Part shown: piece by piece, positions 25,529 through 35,836 of the stretch
Layout: each line of letters begins with the position of its first letter
Numbering within the stretch: the stretch's first letter is position 1
Assembly (NCBI RefSeq): GCF_041154505.1
Contig: NZ_AP028672.1
Span: 4,628,501-4,692,500, forward strand
Direction of reading: 5' to 3'
DNA length: 64,000 bases
Source: Acidovorax sp. A79
GTDB taxonomy: Bacteria; Pseudomonadota; Gammaproteobacteria; Burkholderiales; Burkholderiaceae_C
The notes under the pieces: model-generated
The model's database searches: none
Told to the model about the DNA's origin: nothing
Seen by the model: only the letters and a program-made list of their open reading frames with translations
Position numbers and translations under genes: made by a program

Positions 25529-25644
25529 CAGTGTTTCCTTGCTTCGTCCGCGGCCTTGAGAACCGGCACGGCCGGGGCCCCTGCCCCCGGAGCCGGCCTT
25601 GCCAGGCCCCGGCGGGAGAGGGGGAGGGGCGGCACGGGCGGCCT

Positions 25645-26274
25645 TCAGGGCGCGGGATTCCAGGGCGTGTCCATCTGGCGGGCGGTGCGCTGGGAGAGCG
25701 CCGAGCCCGCCAGGCGCGTGACCAGATGCAGGCTCATGTCGATGCCCGCGCTGATGCCCGCAGACGTGACGAACGCGCCCCGGTCCACCCAGCGCACATT
25801 CTCCTGCACGTTGAGCGCGGGAAACTGCGCGCGCAGGTCCGCGATGTCCTCCCAGTGCGTGGTGACGGGCCCTTCGGTGACCACGCCGGCCGCCGCCAGG
25901 ATGAACGCGCCGGTGCATACCGAGGCCGTGACCCGCGCGCCGCGCGCGGCCCGGGCCACCCAGGCGCGCGTCTGGGCGCAGGCGGCGGCTGCATCGACCA
26001 CGCCCCCGGGCACGATGAGCACGTCCGGCGCCACGGCGGTGGCGAAGTCGGCATCGGGCAGCACCCGCAGGCCGGCGCGCGCCTGCACCGGCTGCATGCC
26101 GCGCGCCACGCACTGCACGGCAAAGGGCGCGGGTGCGCCGGGCCGCAGGCGCTGCTGCATGCGGGTGGCGGTGGTGAACACCTCGTAGGGGCCCGCGAGG
26201 TCAAGGGCCTCCACGTCGTCGAAGACGAGGATGGCGATCTTCAGCGGATGGGGGGCAAGGGTGGCTTCGGTCAT
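25645..26274 (-). CDS. DJ-1/PfpI-family protein, isonitrile hydratase-like
   Basis: 209 residues, cytosolic. ILVFDDVEALDLAGPYEVF places the conserved acidic residue at Glu31, and the nucleophile elbow TASVCTGAFILAAAG gives Cys120-Thr121; THWEDIADLR and FVTSAGISAGIDM follow. This arrangement matches isonitrile hydratase and the sensor domains of GlxA regulators. The neighbouring nitrilase-type hydrolase makes an enzymatic role plausible. Its ATG overlaps the nitrilase stop (ATGA), so the two are translationally coupled. Confidence 0.82.
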   Translation of the reverse strand: MTEATLAPHPLKIAILVFDDVEALDLAGPYEVFTTATRMQQRLRPGAPAPFAVQCVARGMQPVQARAGLRVLPDADFATAVAPDVLIVPGGVVDAAAACAQTRAWVARAARGARVTASVCTGAFILAAAGVVTEGPVTTHWEDIADLRAQFPALNVQENVRWVDRGAFVTSAGISAGIDMSLHLVTRLAGSALSQRTARQMDTPWNPAP

Positions 26275-27071
26275 GGTGCGGTGGCGGGCTGGGGTGGCGT
26301 GGGGGTGGAAAAGACGTAGCGCGGGTAGGTGTCCTGCGCGGCGGCGACCGCCTGCAAGTCCAGGTCCACGGTGCAAAAGGGCTGTGCGGGCGTGGTGCGC
26401 GCAAGCATGGCGCCGTCGGGGCTGATGGCCCAGCCCGCGCCGCCATAGGTGCCGGCGGCGGCATCCACGCGGTTGGACGACAGGCTGTAGGCCCCCGTGC
26501 GCACGGCGGCCACGGTGCCCACCGCCAGCCATTTGGCGGTGGTGGCCGCCGCCGTGGCACGCGGCGACAGGATGGCCTGCACGCCGCCGAGCGCGGCATA
26601 GGCGCCGTAGGTGTCCAGTGCCCAGAGTTCGGAGCAGATATTGAGCCCGAAGCCGAGCGCACCGGCCTGCAGGCGGGGGAAGGCGGCGTCGCCGCGCTCG
26701 AACCAGTGCGCCTCCCAGCCGCCGGGTTCGTCGGGCAGGTGGAACTTGCGCCGCAGCGGCAGGTAGCCGCCCTGGCGCGACCAGGCAAAGCCCTCGTTGA
26801 AGCGCTGTCCGCCCACCGTGACCGGGCGGGCGCCCACCACCCAGTCGGTGTCCAGCGCGTGCAGGCGGGCTTGCCAGGCGTCGCTCAGCGCCACGGCGGC
26901 ATCCCAGTGGGCGGGTTCGGGGGGCAGGGTCTCCCACAGGGGTTCGACAAACGCGAACTCGGGCAGCAGCACCAGCCCGGACCGCTCGGCGCGGGTGTGC
27001 GCGCACAGGGCGGCCCAGGCGGCCTCCAGCAGCACGGGTTGGCAGGGAAGTTCACAGACGGTGGCGCGCAT
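26271..27071 (-). CDS. Carbon-nitrogen hydrolase (nitrilase superfamily)
   Basis: 266 residues when started at 27071, where GAGG lies about 10 bases upstream. The catalytic set is visible: Glu38 in LVLLPEFAF, Lys109 in LRRKFHLPDE and Cys146 in LNICSELW. Members hydrolyse nitriles, amides or carbamoyl groups; the substrate here is unknown. It is the first gene of a three-gene unit with a DJ-1/PfpI protein and a GlxA-type activator. It is about 266 residues, shorter than true nitrilases and closer to amidase branches. Confidence 0.82.
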   Translation of the reverse strand: MRATVCELPCQPVLLEAAWAALCAHTRAERSGLVLLPEFAFVEPLWETLPPEPAHWDAAVALSDAWQARLHALDTDWVVGARPVTVGGQRFNEGFAWSRQGGYLPLRRKFHLPDEPGGWEAHWFERGDAAFPRLQAGALGFGLNICSELWALDTYGAYAALGGVQAILSPRATAAATTAKWLAVGTVAAVRTGAYSLSSNRVDAAAGTYGGAGWAISPDGAMLARTTPAQPFCTVDLDLQAVAAAQDTYPRYVFSTPTPPQPATAP

Positions 27072-27515
27072 GGCGGTGGATCCTCGTGGCATGGGCAGTG
27101 TGGAAGCGGGCGGGCAAGGGTGCGGTGCCGATCACTATCGGACAAATCTCAAGAGGCCTGCTTCTGCAGCGGGTATCTTGCAGCGCTCATAGTGCCTGCG
27201 GGTACTGGATGTGTCCGAACTCGATGGGACAGGTTTCGATCAATTTGCGCCATATATCGGGCGACACCTGCCGCGTGGATGCCGGCAAGGTGCCCAAGGG
27301 CTCTGGAAAGTCCGAGGAAATGGCCCACCACGCTGGATGGACAAGGGGTTCCAGCTATCAAATTGAGAGTTTCGTGCGCGGGAGGCCAGATGCTGTTATG
27401 GTGATTAGGGTTTTCCCTTGTTTCGTGGGGCGCCCCACCGCCTGCATTGGCCACGCCCCACCGCCGTTTGTTTGCCGCCCTTCATTTTTTTTCTATTCCC
27501 CCACACCAGCACACC
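27072..27515. other. Divergent intergenic region, no supported gene
   Basis: 444 bases between the nitrilase-type gene and the esterase. The part at about 27130-27430 is less GC-rich than the surroundings and has only short open frames without recognisable content. AGCTATCAAATTGAGAG near 27353 resembles one end of the dispersed element. Promoters for both flanking genes must lie here, but I cannot place them with confidence. Confidence 0.4.
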
Positions 27516-28637
27516 ATGGCCCCACGCTCCCGCCTGTTCTCCCTGTCAGCGCTGACGCGGGCGTACCAGCGCAACCTGAAGGCCCTGGTGCGCGCGACAC
27601 GGCCCGCGCGCCCGGTGCGGCGCAAGGCGGCGGTGCCGCTGGCGGCGCCAGTCGCCGCGCGGGCTGGGGCGGCGGCACCCGGCGCGCGCGCGCCGCGCAG
27701 CCCCGCCGTGCGGGGCGAATGGCTGGCGGGGGTGGCGCCGGGGCCCGCGGGGGCGCGGCGCTACCACCTCTACATCCCGCCGGGGCTGGCGCCCAGGCCG
27801 GGCGAGCGTTTTCCGCTGCTGGTCATGCTGCACGGCTGCGGCCAGACGGGGCGCGATCTGGCCATCGCATCGCGCATGAACCGGCTGGCCGCGCGCGAGC
27901 GGTTTCTGGTGCTGTACCCCGAGCAGGAGCGCGTGGCCAACGCGCACGGTTGCTGGAACTGGTTCGAGCGCCGCAGCGGCAAGGCACAGGCCGAAGCCGC
28001 CACGCTGCTGGCCGCCGTGGACAAGGTCGCGCGCCGCCAGCCCGTGGACCTTGCCCGCGTGGCGGTGGCGGGCCTCTCGGCCGGCGCGAGCATGGCGGTG
28101 CTGATGGCCGCGCTGTATCCCCACCGGTTCTGCGCCGTGGCCATGCACTCGGGCGTGGCGCCGGGCACGGCCGAGTCCGCGGCCACCGCCATCGCGGCGA
28201 TGCACGGGCGGCGCGAGGCGCAGCTGCCCGAGCCCCTGCAGCGGCGCGTGGCCAAGGCGCCGGCCATCGTGGCTGGTGGTGCGGCGCCCATCCCCGCGCT
28301 ACAGCCCGTGCTGCCTCCGCTGCTGGTGCTGCATGGGGACGCGGACGGCGTGGTGTCGGTGCGCAACGCCGCGGCCACGGCGGTGCTGTGGGCCCAGGCG
28401 CTGGGCGCGCGCGCCGGAGCGGTGCGTACCCTGCAGCGTGGCCAGCGGCACGCCATGCAGGTCACGGAATACAAGGCCCGGGGTCGCACGGTGGTGGCGC
28501 TGCGCGAGGTGGTGGGCCTGGCCCATGCGTGGAGCGGCGGCGCGGCCCACCAGCCGTACAGCGATCCGGCTGGGCCTGATGCCTCGGCCCTGGTCTGGGC
28601 CTTCGTGGCGCGGCAGTTCGATCGCAGGCGGTTTTGA
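27516..28637 (+). CDS. PHB depolymerase-family esterase
   Basis: 373 residues. A basic Ala/Arg/Pro-rich N-terminus (residues 1-70, similar to phasin-associated intracellular members rather than a clear secretion signal) precedes an alpha/beta hydrolase. It has LLVMLHGCGQTG, the lipase box GLSAGAS (Ser188), an acid-loop LVLHGDADGVVS, and the histidine in VGLAHAWSGG. These are the signatures of the LpqC/PHB depolymerase family acting on polyhydroxyalkanoate or related esters. The following gap holds an inverted copy of the dispersed element. Confidence 0.85.
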   Translation: MAPRSRLFSLSALTRAYQRNLKALVRATRPARPVRRKAAVPLAAPVAARAGAAAPGARAPRSPAVRGEWLAGVAPGPAGARRYHLYIPPGLAPRPGERFPLLVMLHGCGQTGRDLAIASRMNRLAARERFLVLYPEQERVANAHGCWNWFERRSGKAQAEAATLLAAVDKVARRQPVDLARVAVAGLSAGASMAVLMAALYPHRFCAVAMHSGVAPGTAESAATAIAAMHGRREAQLPEPLQRRVAKAPAIVAGGAAPIPALQPVLPPLLVLHGDADGVVSVRNAAATAVLWAQALGARAGAVRTLQRGQRHAMQVTEYKARGRTVVALREVVGLAHAWSGGAAHQPYSDPAGPDASALVWAFVARQFDRRRF

Positions 28638-28698
28638 ATGAAATGGCGTCCAGGCGCTTGCTGGATAAGCGCTGAATGCTATTGATCAAGTAGCAAAA
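28637..28698 (-). repeat. Dispersed intergenic element, copy 5 (reverse)
   Basis: On the minus strand it reads TTTTGCTACTTGATCAATAG, then CATTCAGCGCTTATCCAGCA and AGCGCCTGGACG. It is in opposite orientation to the copies at 5226 and 7586 and starts at the esterase stop codon. Confidence 0.7.
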
Positions 28699-28766
28699 GA
28701 GCCGCACGGCGTGCCATGGCCGGGCGGTGCGCGCGAGAAGGACGCGCGCGGTGGGAAGCCCCGCCG

Positions 28767-30371
28767 TCAGCGCAGCTGGCGCGGCGCCGCGGCCGCGGGC
28801 AGGGAGGGCGCCGCGTGGCCGGCGCCATGCGCGCCGTTCAGGTGAAAGGCCGCGACCACCTGCTTGAGCTCGTGCGCCTGCTGCTGCAGCGCGGCGGCGG
28901 CGGCGGTGGCCTGCTCGACCAGCGCCGCGTTCTGCTGCGTGCCCTGGTCCATCTGCGCGATGGCCTCGTTGATCTGCTCGATGCCGTCGGTCTGCTCGCG
29001 GCTGGCCTGGCTGATCTCCTCGATCACGGCCGACACGCGCAGCACGCTGTCCACCACGTCCTGCATGGTGGCACCGGCCTCCTGGGCGAGCTGGGCGCCG
29101 GCTTTCACCTGCTCGGCGGAGTTCCCGATCAGGGCCTTGATTTCCTTGGCGGCTTCGGACGAGCGCTGCGCCAGGCTGCGCACCTCGGTCGCCACCACCG
29201 CGAAGCCCCGGCCCTGTTCCCCGGCGCGCGCCGCTTCCACGGCGGCATTGAGGGCCAGGATGTTGGTCTGGAACGCGATGCCTTCGATCACACCGGTGAT
29301 GTCGGACACCTTGCGCGACGAGGCGTCGATGGACCCCATGGTCTGCACCACCTTCTCCACCACCGCGCCGCCCTTGCGCGCCACGTCGGAGGCGGACTGC
29401 GCCAGCACGCTGGCCTGGTGGGCGTTGTCGGCGTTCTGCTTGACGTTGGAGGTCATCTCCTCCATCGACGCCGCCGTCTGCTCGAGCGCGCTGGCCTGCG
29501 ATTCGGTGCGCGCGGAGAGGTCCTGGTTGCCGGACGCGATCTGCTGCGAGGCGCTCGCGATGTGCTCGGTGCCGTCGCGCACGCGCTGCACGATGCGGTG
29601 CAGGCTGCCCTGCATGCCCTGCATGTCCAGCAGCAGGCTGGAGCGGTCGCCCTCCCGGGTCTCCACCGACACCGACAGGTTGCCCTCGGAAATGCTGCGG
29701 GCGATGGTGCGCGCGTAGCCGGGCTCGCCGCCCAGCTGGCGCAGCAGGTTGCGCGAGATCAGCGTGCCCACCACCAGCAGCGCCGCACCCAGCAGCAGCG
29801 CCACGGCACCAAAGCCCAGCGCGCGCTGCCAGATGGCGGAATTGACCGTGTCGATGTACACCCCCGAGCCGATGACCCAGCCCCAGGGCGCGAATCCCTT
29901 CACGTACGAGGTCTTCTCCACCGGCGTGTCGCTACCTGCCTTGGGCCACAGGTAGGGCACGAAGCCCGCGCCGCCGGCCTGCACGGTGCGCACGAACTCG
30001 ACGAACAGCTGTTTGCCGTTGGGGTCCTTGTTGGCGGTGAGGTCCTGGCCGTTCAGCTCGGGGCGGATGGGGTGCATCACCATGCGCGGGTGCATGTCGT
30101 TGATCCAGACATACTCGTTGCCGCTGTAGCGCAGCGCCTGGATGGCCGCCGCCGCGCGCTTGCGGGCCTCGTCATCGGGCATACCGCCCTTGGTGCTCAG
30201 GTCGTGGAAATGCGTGGCGATGCCGTGCGCCGCCTCCACGACCTGGCGCACGCCGGTCTGGCGTTCTTCCAGGATCAGCTGGCGCTCCGACACCAGGAAC
30301 CATGCTGTCATCACCACGATGCCGAGGATCGCGCTCAGCACCAGAAGGGCCAGTTTTCTTGCGATGGTCAT
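28767..30371 (-). CDS. Methyl-accepting chemotaxis protein (single Cache sensor)
   Basis: 534 residues. Transmembrane helix 1 is at residues 7-29. A periplasmic sCache-like domain runs about 35-180 ([43 protein letters not shown]). Helix 2 is at about 187-207, then HAMP, then a long cytoplasmic coiled coil. The signalling tip [20 protein letters not shown] with [20 protein letters not shown] is canonical. Sensors of this type bind small carboxylates or similar, but the ligand is unknown. It is not adjacent to other che genes; a cheV lies at 47.8 kb. Confidence 0.93.
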   Translation of the reverse strand: MTIARKLALLVLSAILGIVVMTAWFLVSERQLILEERQTGVRQVVEAAHGIATHFHDLSTKGGMPDDEARKRAAAAIQALRYSGNEYVWINDMHPRMVMHPIRPELNGQDLTANKDPNGKQLFVEFVRTVQAGGAGFVPYLWPKAGSDTPVEKTSYVKGFAPWGWVIGSGVYIDTVNSAIWQRALGFGAVALLLGAALLVVGTLISRNLLRQLGGEPGYARTIARSISEGNLSVSVETREGDRSSLLLDMQGMQGSLHRIVQRVRDGTEHIASASQQIASGNQDLSARTESQASALEQTAASMEEMTSNVKQNADNAHQASVLAQSASDVARKGGAVVEKVVQTMGSIDASSRKVSDITGVIEGIAFQTNILALNAAVEAARAGEQGRGFAVVATEVRSLAQRSSEAAKEIKALIGNSAEQVKAGAQLAQEAGATMQDVVDSVLRVSAVIEEISQASREQTDGIEQINEAIAQMDQGTQQNAALVEQATAAAAALQQQAHELKQVVAAFHLNGAHGAGHAAPSLPAAAAPRQLR

Positions 30372-30588
30372 GGGAAGCCTTTACAACGGGAAGGTCTGGA
30401 CGCGGTGGTCCTGCGGGCTGCACGGCACTGTCAGGCAGGGTACTGCCGCAGCCTTTGCGCAAGCCTTGGCGAAAACCCGCATGAGCAGGGCACGGCCGGC
30501 GAAAGAAGGCGGCCCAGGCGGGGCCCGGGGCGGGATATGGCGCCGGCGTTGTCCGGCCCCGGCACCCCCGGCGCGGGGGGCGCGGCGT

Positions 30589-31695
30589 CTACACGAGCCG
30601 CGCCGCCACCAGTTCCTTCTTGAGGTAGGCGTAGAACAGCGGCGCCGCGACCAGCCCCGCGGGGCCGAAGACGGCCTCGGCCACGAACATCACGCTGAGC
30701 AGCTCCCACACCCCCATCTGCGTGCGGCGGCCCACCACCTTGGCGTTGATGACGTATTCGGCCTTGTGGATGAGGATCAGAAAGCCCAGGCAGGCGGCAG
30801 CGGCCAGCGGCGATACCGACAGGCCCACGATGGTGATCACCACGTTGCACACCAGGTTGCCCACGATGGGCACGAGCCCGGCCACGAAGGTGAAGGTGAT
30901 GAGCACGGTCGTGTAGGGCAGCGTCAGGCCCCACAGCGGCAGCACGAACAGCAGGAACAGCGCCGTGAGCAGCGTGTTGAATGCCGCGATCCAGAACTGC
31001 GCCGCCACGATCTGGCGGAACGCCTCGCCGAACAGCGTGATGCGCAGCTTCAGCTGCTGGGCCAGCGGCCCCCGCGCCAGGGCAGGCGGGCGCACGGCGG
31101 CCAGCGCGCCGATCAGCAGGCCCACATAGGCAAACAGCAGGCCGGCCAGCCAGGCACGCCCCGCCATGGCCAGCGCGCCCGCCTTGGCGCCCAGGTAGCC
31201 GGCGATGATGCGCTGGATTTCCGCCGCGCCTTCCGGCAGGTGGGCCGCGACGTCGGCGGGCAGCTTCAGGCGCAGTTCCAGCACGGTGCGCGCCATGTAG
31301 TCCAGCAGCTCGCGGTACTGCTGGGGCGCATCGACCAGGTAGCCCCGCGAATGGGTGAGTCCCGCCGCCAGCAGGGCCAGTGGCAGCAGCATGACCAGGC
31401 CGGCGGCCACGACCTGGGCCGCCCGCACGCTGCCGGCGGAGGGCGTGGCCTGGCGCTGCGCCCGGCCCAGGCCGTGGGCGAACCAGCGCGTGAGGGCGCG
31501 GGTGAGCAGGAAGCCCAGGCACACGCACAGCAGGCCCGGGAGCAGGCCGCGCCACATCACCAGCAGCAGCACGGCCGCCACCAGCAGGTAGCTGGCCACC
31601 ACGATGCCCCGGGTCAGGGTGCGCGGCGGCAGCGTGGCGGGCGTGGGTTCTGGCGGCGCAGAGGAGAGGGGGGCCGAAGGGGGACGCTGCGCCAT
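30589..31695 (-). CDS. AI-2E/PerM-family membrane protein
   Basis: 368 residues with about eight hydrophobic segments. The family pattern is present: an N-terminal helix pair, a long hydrophilic stretch (about 120-200), and the C-terminal YTTVLITFTFVAGLVPIVGNL with VVGRRTQMGVWELLSV and VFGPAGLVAAPLFYAYLKKEL. Proteins of this family export or exchange small molecules; the PerM branch found with purM and hda has no proven substrate. It follows purM after 41 bases on the same strand. Confidence 0.85.
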   Translation of the reverse strand: MAQRPPSAPLSSAPPEPTPATLPPRTLTRGIVVASYLLVAAVLLLVMWRGLLPGLLCVCLGFLLTRALTRWFAHGLGRAQRQATPSAGSVRAAQVVAAGLVMLLPLALLAAGLTHSRGYLVDAPQQYRELLDYMARTVLELRLKLPADVAAHLPEGAAEIQRIIAGYLGAKAGALAMAGRAWLAGLLFAYVGLLIGALAAVRPPALARGPLAQQLKLRITLFGEAFRQIVAAQFWIAAFNTLLTALFLLFVLPLWGLTLPYTTVLITFTFVAGLVPIVGNLVCNVVITIVGLSVSPLAAAACLGFLILIHKAEYVINAKVVGRRTQMGVWELLSVMFVAEAVFGPAGLVAAPLFYAYLKKELVAARLV

Positions 31696-31736
31696 GCGCG
31701 GAAGCGGGCTGGGGTGGTGGGGCGAAAGTCGATCGG

Positions 31737-32780
31737 TCAGGCCACGACCACGGCGGCGCCATCGCCGCGCGGCGCGATCGCACCGATGGTGTACACCTTC
31801 TCGCCCGCGGCGGCCAGCGTGGCGGCCGTGGCGGCGGCGTTGGCGGCGTCCACCACCACGACCATGCCGATGCCGTTGTTGAAGGTGCGGTTCATCTCGA
31901 TGTCGTCGATGCCGGCGGTCTTCTGCAGCCAGGCGAACAGCTCGGTCTGGGGCCAGCTGCCCTTGGTGAGACGGGCGGCCGTGCCGTCGGGCAGCACGCG
32001 CGGGATGTTCTCCAGCAGCCCGCCGCCGGTGATGTGGGCCAGGGCCTTGATGGGGTGGGCGGCCAGCGCGGCCAGCACGTTCTTCACGTACAGGCGCGTG
32101 GGTTCCATGACGGCCTGCTTGAAGGGCTTGCCGTCCAGCGTGGCGGGGGCGGTGGCCCCTGCGCGGTCGATGCACTTGCGCACCAGCGAGAAGCCGTTGG
32201 AATGCACGCCCGCCGAGGCCAGGCCCAGCACCACGTCGCCGGGGGCCACGTCCCTGCCGGTCAGGATCTTCGACTTTTCGACCGCACCGACCGCGAACCC
32301 GGCCAGGTCGTATTCGCCGGCGGGGTACATGCCCGGCATTTCGGCCGTTTCCCCGCCGATCAGGGCGCAGCCCGAAAGCTCGCAGCCCCGGGCGATGCCG
32401 CCGACCACGGCCGCGGCCGTGTCCACGTCGAGCTTGCCGCAGGCGAAGTAGTCGAGGAAGAACAGGGGCTCGGCGCCCTGCACCAGCACGTCGTTCACGC
32501 TCATGGCCACCAGATCGATGCCCACGGTGTCGTGCATGTTCCACTCGAACGCCAGCTTGAGCTTGGTGCCCACGCCGTCCGTGCCGGAGACCAGCACGGG
32601 CTCCTTGTAGCGCTTGGGCACCTCGAACAGGGCGCCAAAGCCGCCGATGCCCGCCAGCACGCCTTCGCGCATGGTCTTCTTGGCCAGCGGCTTGATGCGC
32701 TCGACCAGGGCGTCGCCCGCGTCGATGTCAACGCCGGCGTCTTTGTACGAAATGGGGGTGGAGGGGGCAGAAGAGCTCAT
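31737..32780 (-). CDS. purM: Phosphoribosylformylglycinamidine cyclo-ligase
   Basis: 347 residues, ATP-dependent ring closure forming aminoimidazole ribonucleotide in purine synthesis, cytosolic. [69 protein letters not shown] and [16 protein letters not shown] are all standard. The start at 32780 gives the usual N-terminus. It is transcribed with perM downstream, and the MFS gene lies upstream on the same strand. Confidence 0.97.
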   Translation of the reverse strand: MSSSAPSTPISYKDAGVDIDAGDALVERIKPLAKKTMREGVLAGIGGFGALFEVPKRYKEPVLVSGTDGVGTKLKLAFEWNMHDTVGIDLVAMSVNDVLVQGAEPLFFLDYFACGKLDVDTAAAVVGGIARGCELSGCALIGGETAEMPGMYPAGEYDLAGFAVGAVEKSKILTGRDVAPGDVVLGLASAGVHSNGFSLVRKCIDRAGATAPATLDGKPFKQAVMEPTRLYVKNVLAALAAHPIKALAHITGGGLLENIPRVLPDGTAARLTKGSWPQTELFAWLQKTAGIDDIEMNRTFNNGIGMVVVVDAANAAATAATLAAAGEKVYTIGAIAPRGDGAAVVVA

Positions 32781-32857
32781 GGGTGGTGTGGTGCAGATAG
32801 GCCCGCGCGGCGGGCTGGAATCCGGGGATTTTAAGGGGCATGCCCCGCCGTGCCTCC

Positions 32858-34078
32858 TCAGCCCTGTGCCGGCGGGGGCTTTGGGGTGGCGCGGCGGGCC
32901 GCCGCGGCCTGCAGCAAGACGCCCGCCAGCGCCAGGGCGGCAAAGCACATTCCGGCGCCGAAGGTGGCGCTGGCGCCCCATTGGTCCCACAGCAGGCCGG
33001 CCAGCGCGCTGGCCACCAGCAGGGCCACGCCGCTGACCAGGTTGAACATGCCGAAGGCCGTGCCGCGCAGGTCGGCGGGGGCGGTATCGGCCACCATCGT
33101 GGCCAGCAGGCCCTGCGTCATGGCCATGTGCAGCCCCCACAGGGCGATGCCCAGCCAGGCGGCGATGCCCTGCCCGGTGAAGGCCAGCAGCGCATCGGCG
33201 GCGATCAGCACCACCAGCCCCCCGGCGAGCAGCGTGGTGTGCCGGGCCGTGTCGGAGAGCTTGCCGAGCGGGTACGCGCCCAGCGCGAAGACCACGTTCA
33301 TCAGCACCAGCACCAGGGGCGTCAAGGCGAGGGGCAGGCCGCCTTGCTGCATGCGCAGCACCAGGAAGGCTTCGCTGAAGCGGGCCAGGGTGAACACCGC
33401 GCCCAGGGCCACCACCCCCCAGTAGGCGGGGCCCAGCCGCCGCAGGCTCTCGCGGCGGATGGGGTTGGCGCGGGCGGCGCCGGCGGGGCGCTCCGGCTCG
33501 CGCACGCCCACGACGAGCAGCACCACGCACAGCGCGGCCGGGAGCACCGCCACCCAGAAGACCGCACGGAAATCGTTGGCCCAGAGCAGCATCAGCCCCA
33601 TGGCGAGCAGCGGGCCCAGAAAGGCGCCCACGGTGTCGAGCGACTGCCGCAGTCCGAAGGCCGCGCCGCGCATGCCGGGCGGGGCCAGGTCGGCCACCAG
33701 CGCATCGCGGGGCGCGCCCCGGATGCCCTTGCCCACGCGGTCCAGCAGCCGCGCCGCCACCACAAGGCCGACGGTGGTGGCCAGCGCGAACAGCGGCTTG
33801 GACAGGGCCCCGAGCCCGTAGCCCAGGATGGCCAGCGGCTTGCGCCGGCCCCACCAGTCGCTCAGGACGCCCGAGAACACCTTCAGGATGAGGGCCGTGG
33901 CCTCGGCCGCACCCTCGATGAGGCCCACGGTGAGCATGCTGACCCCCAGCGCCGCGACCATGAAGACGGGCAGCAGGCTGTGGATCATTTCGGACGAAAT
34001 GTCCATGAGCAGGCTCACCAGGCCCAGGGCCCAGATGCTGGCCGGCAGGCGCTTGGAGGGGGAGGGTGGAAGGGCCAT
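32858..34078 (-). CDS. MFS transporter
   Basis: 406 residues with 12 predicted transmembrane segments. The helix 2-3 loop [18 protein letters not shown] is MFS motif A, and the central [22 protein letters not shown] is characteristic of a bacterial subfamily of uncharacterised permeases often annotated near hda/pur[13 protein letters not shown] in the second half mirrors motif A. The substrate is unknown. It ends 77 bases upstream of the purM start and is divergent from hda across 269 bases. Confidence 0.88.
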   Translation of the reverse strand: MALPPSPSKRLPASIWALGLVSLLMDISSEMIHSLLPVFMVAALGVSMLTVGLIEGAAEATALILKVFSGVLSDWWGRRKPLAILGYGLGALSKPLFALATTVGLVVAARLLDRVGKGIRGAPRDALVADLAPPGMRGAAFGLRQSLDTVGAFLGPLLAMGLMLLWANDFRAVFWVAVLPAALCVVLLVVGVREPERPAGAARANPIRRESLRRLGPAYWGVVALGAVFTLARFSEAFLVLRMQQGGLPLALTPLVLVLMNVVFALGAYPLGKLSDTARHTTLLAGGLVVLIAADALLAFTGQGIAAWLGIALWGLHMAMTQGLLATMVADTAPADLRGTAFGMFNLVSGVALLVASALAGLLWDQWGASATFGAGMCFAALALAGVLLQAAAARRATPKPPPAQG

Positions 34079-34347
34079 GGGTGCTGACGAGGCAGAGCGT
34101 GGGGAAGCCGGCGGCCGAAGGGGGCCGGCGGGAGACTAAAATCGGCTCCATTGTCGTTGCCGGGCCTCTTCGCAAGGAGTTCCTGCCCTGGCAACGGGCC
34201 GTCGGCCACCACTTTCGCCGCACCCGCCGCAGTCACCTACGGCCGGGCGCTTCCAACTTCATCCGTGATGCTGCTGCTGATCCCTTCCTTGTCTGCCGCT
34301 CCCGCACTGAATGCCACGGGCCTGGCCATGCTGCCCGGGTGCCGCGC

Positions 34348-35046
34348 ATGAAGCAGCTGGCGCTGGACATCGGCCTGGCCACCGGCCCCACCCTGGCCCG
34401 TTTTTTCGCGGGCCCCAACGAGGCGGCCCTGCAGCACCTGCGCCTGGCGGTGGGCGAGGGCAGCAGCCAGGCCACCCGCTCGCCGGTGCCCACCTACCTC
34501 TGGGGCGAGCCCGGCAGCGGCAAGACGCACCTGCTCACGGCCGTGCGCCACGCCCTGCGCGAGCAGGGTGCCAGCGTGGGCTGGCTCGACCCATCGGTGG
34601 CCGAGCCGCCGGATTTCGATGAGCGCTGGGCCGCCATCGTCATGGACGACGTGCACCTGTACAGCACCGCCCAGCAGGCCACGGCCTTCAACTGGTTCGT
34701 GAATGCCATCAGCCCGGCCAGCGGCAGCCAGCGCTGGGTGCTGGCCGCGGGCGACCTGCCGCCGGCCGACCTGCCCCTGCGCGACGACCTGCGCAGCCGC
34801 CTGGGCTGGGGCCATGTGTTCCAGCTGCAGCTGCTGGGCGAAGCCGAGCGCCGCTCCGTGCTGCGCCAGGAAGCCGACGCGCGCGGCGTGTTCCTGGGTG
34901 ACGAGGTGATGGACTACATGCTCAACCGGTTCTCGCGCGACCTGGGCAGCCTCATGCAGCTGTTGGACCAGCTCGACGCGTTTGCCTTGCGCACCCAGCG
35001 CGCCATCACGATTCCCTTGCTCAAGACGATGCTGGAATCGGAATGA
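34348..35046 (+). CDS. hda: DnaA regulatory inactivator Hda
   Basis: 232 residues, AAA+ homologue of DnaA that with the sliding clamp promotes ATP hydrolysis by DnaA after initiation. The N-terminal MKQLALDIG fits the clamp-binding QxL-type motif of Hda (QLALDI). Walker A is LWGEPGSGKTHLL, Walker B is AIVMDDVHLYS, and the arginine-finger region is LRDDLRSRLGWGHVFQL. It is the first gene of hda-HAD phosphatase-pcnB-folK. Confidence 0.93.
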   Translation: MKQLALDIGLATGPTLARFFAGPNEAALQHLRLAVGEGSSQATRSPVPTYLWGEPGSGKTHLLTAVRHALREQGASVGWLDPSVAEPPDFDERWAAIVMDDVHLYSTAQQATAFNWFVNAISPASGSQRWVLAAGDLPPADLPLRDDLRSRLGWGHVFQLQLLGEAERRSVLRQEADARGVFLGDEVMDYMLNRFSRDLGSLMQLLDQLDAFALRTQRAITIPLLKTMLESE

Positions 35047-35083
35047 CGCCGACCCATGCGCCCCTTTTTGTCTGTGAAACTGA

Positions 35084-35794
35084 ATGACTTCTGAACCCCG
35101 CCGCCTGCGGCTTGCGCTGTTTGACCTGGACCACACGCTGCTGCCGCTCGACTCCGACTACGAGTGGGGCGAGTTCACGATCCGCATCGGCTGGAACGAC
35201 CCCGTGGAGTTCGCGCGCCGCAACGACGAGTTCTACGCCCACTACCAGGCGGGCACGCTCGACGTGCACGACTACGTGCGCTTCGCGACCGAGGCCGTGC
35301 GCCTGCGCGGCCCCGAGGCGGCGGCGGCCGCGCACCTGCAGTTCATGCGGGACGTGATCGGCCCGGCCATCCAGCCCCAGGCGCTCAGCCTCATCCGCCA
35401 GCACCAGGCGGCGGGCGACGAGGTGCTGATCGTCACCGCCACCAATGAGTTCGTGACCACCCCCATCGCCCAGGCGCTGGGGGTGCAGCAACTGCTGGCC
35501 GTGCAGCTGGCGCGCGACGCCAGCGGCTGGTACACCGGCGAGATCGACGGCATTCCCACCATGCGCGAAGGCAAGGTGCGGCGCATGGAACAATGGCTGG
35601 CCGAGCGGCAACTCGGCTGGGGCGATGTCGACAGCACGTTCTACAGCGATTCCATGAACGACGTGCCCCTGCTGGAGAAGGTGAACCACCCGGTGGCCAC
35701 CAATCCCGACCCGCGCCTGCGGGCCCTGGCCCAGGAGCGCGGCTGGCGCATACTGGATCTGTTCACGGCCCCAGCCGGCCAGGATGCCGCCTGA
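35084..35794 (+). CDS. HAD-IB family phosphatase (SerB-like)
   Basis: 236 residues. Motif I is LALFDLDHTLLPLDSD, with nucleophile and acid/base aspartates. A helical cap follows (residues 25-95). Motif II is VLIVTATNEF, a lysine is in MREGKVRRM, and motif IV is FYSDSMNDVPLL. This subfamily, common beside hda and pcnB in betaproteobacteria, is sometimes annotated as phosphoserine or histidinol phosphatase. The true substrate is not evident. It lies 37 bases after hda and 42 before pcnB. Confidence 0.88.
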   Translation: MTSEPRRLRLALFDLDHTLLPLDSDYEWGEFTIRIGWNDPVEFARRNDEFYAHYQAGTLDVHDYVRFATEAVRLRGPEAAAAAHLQFMRDVIGPAIQPQALSLIRQHQAAGDEVLIVTATNEFVTTPIAQALGVQQLLAVQLARDASGWYTGEIDGIPTMREGKVRRMEQWLAERQLGWGDVDSTFYSDSMNDVPLLEKVNHPVATNPDPRLRALAQERGWRILDLFTAPAGQDAA

Positions 35795-35836
35795 CACCTG
35801 CGCCCCGCGCCAGACCCCCCTGATTACTCCCTACCC

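Noticed and set aside
27149..27454. Possible 101-residue minus-strand protein in the AT-richer gap
   Set aside because: No ribosome site, no known motif and atypical composition; I treat the region as intergenic.
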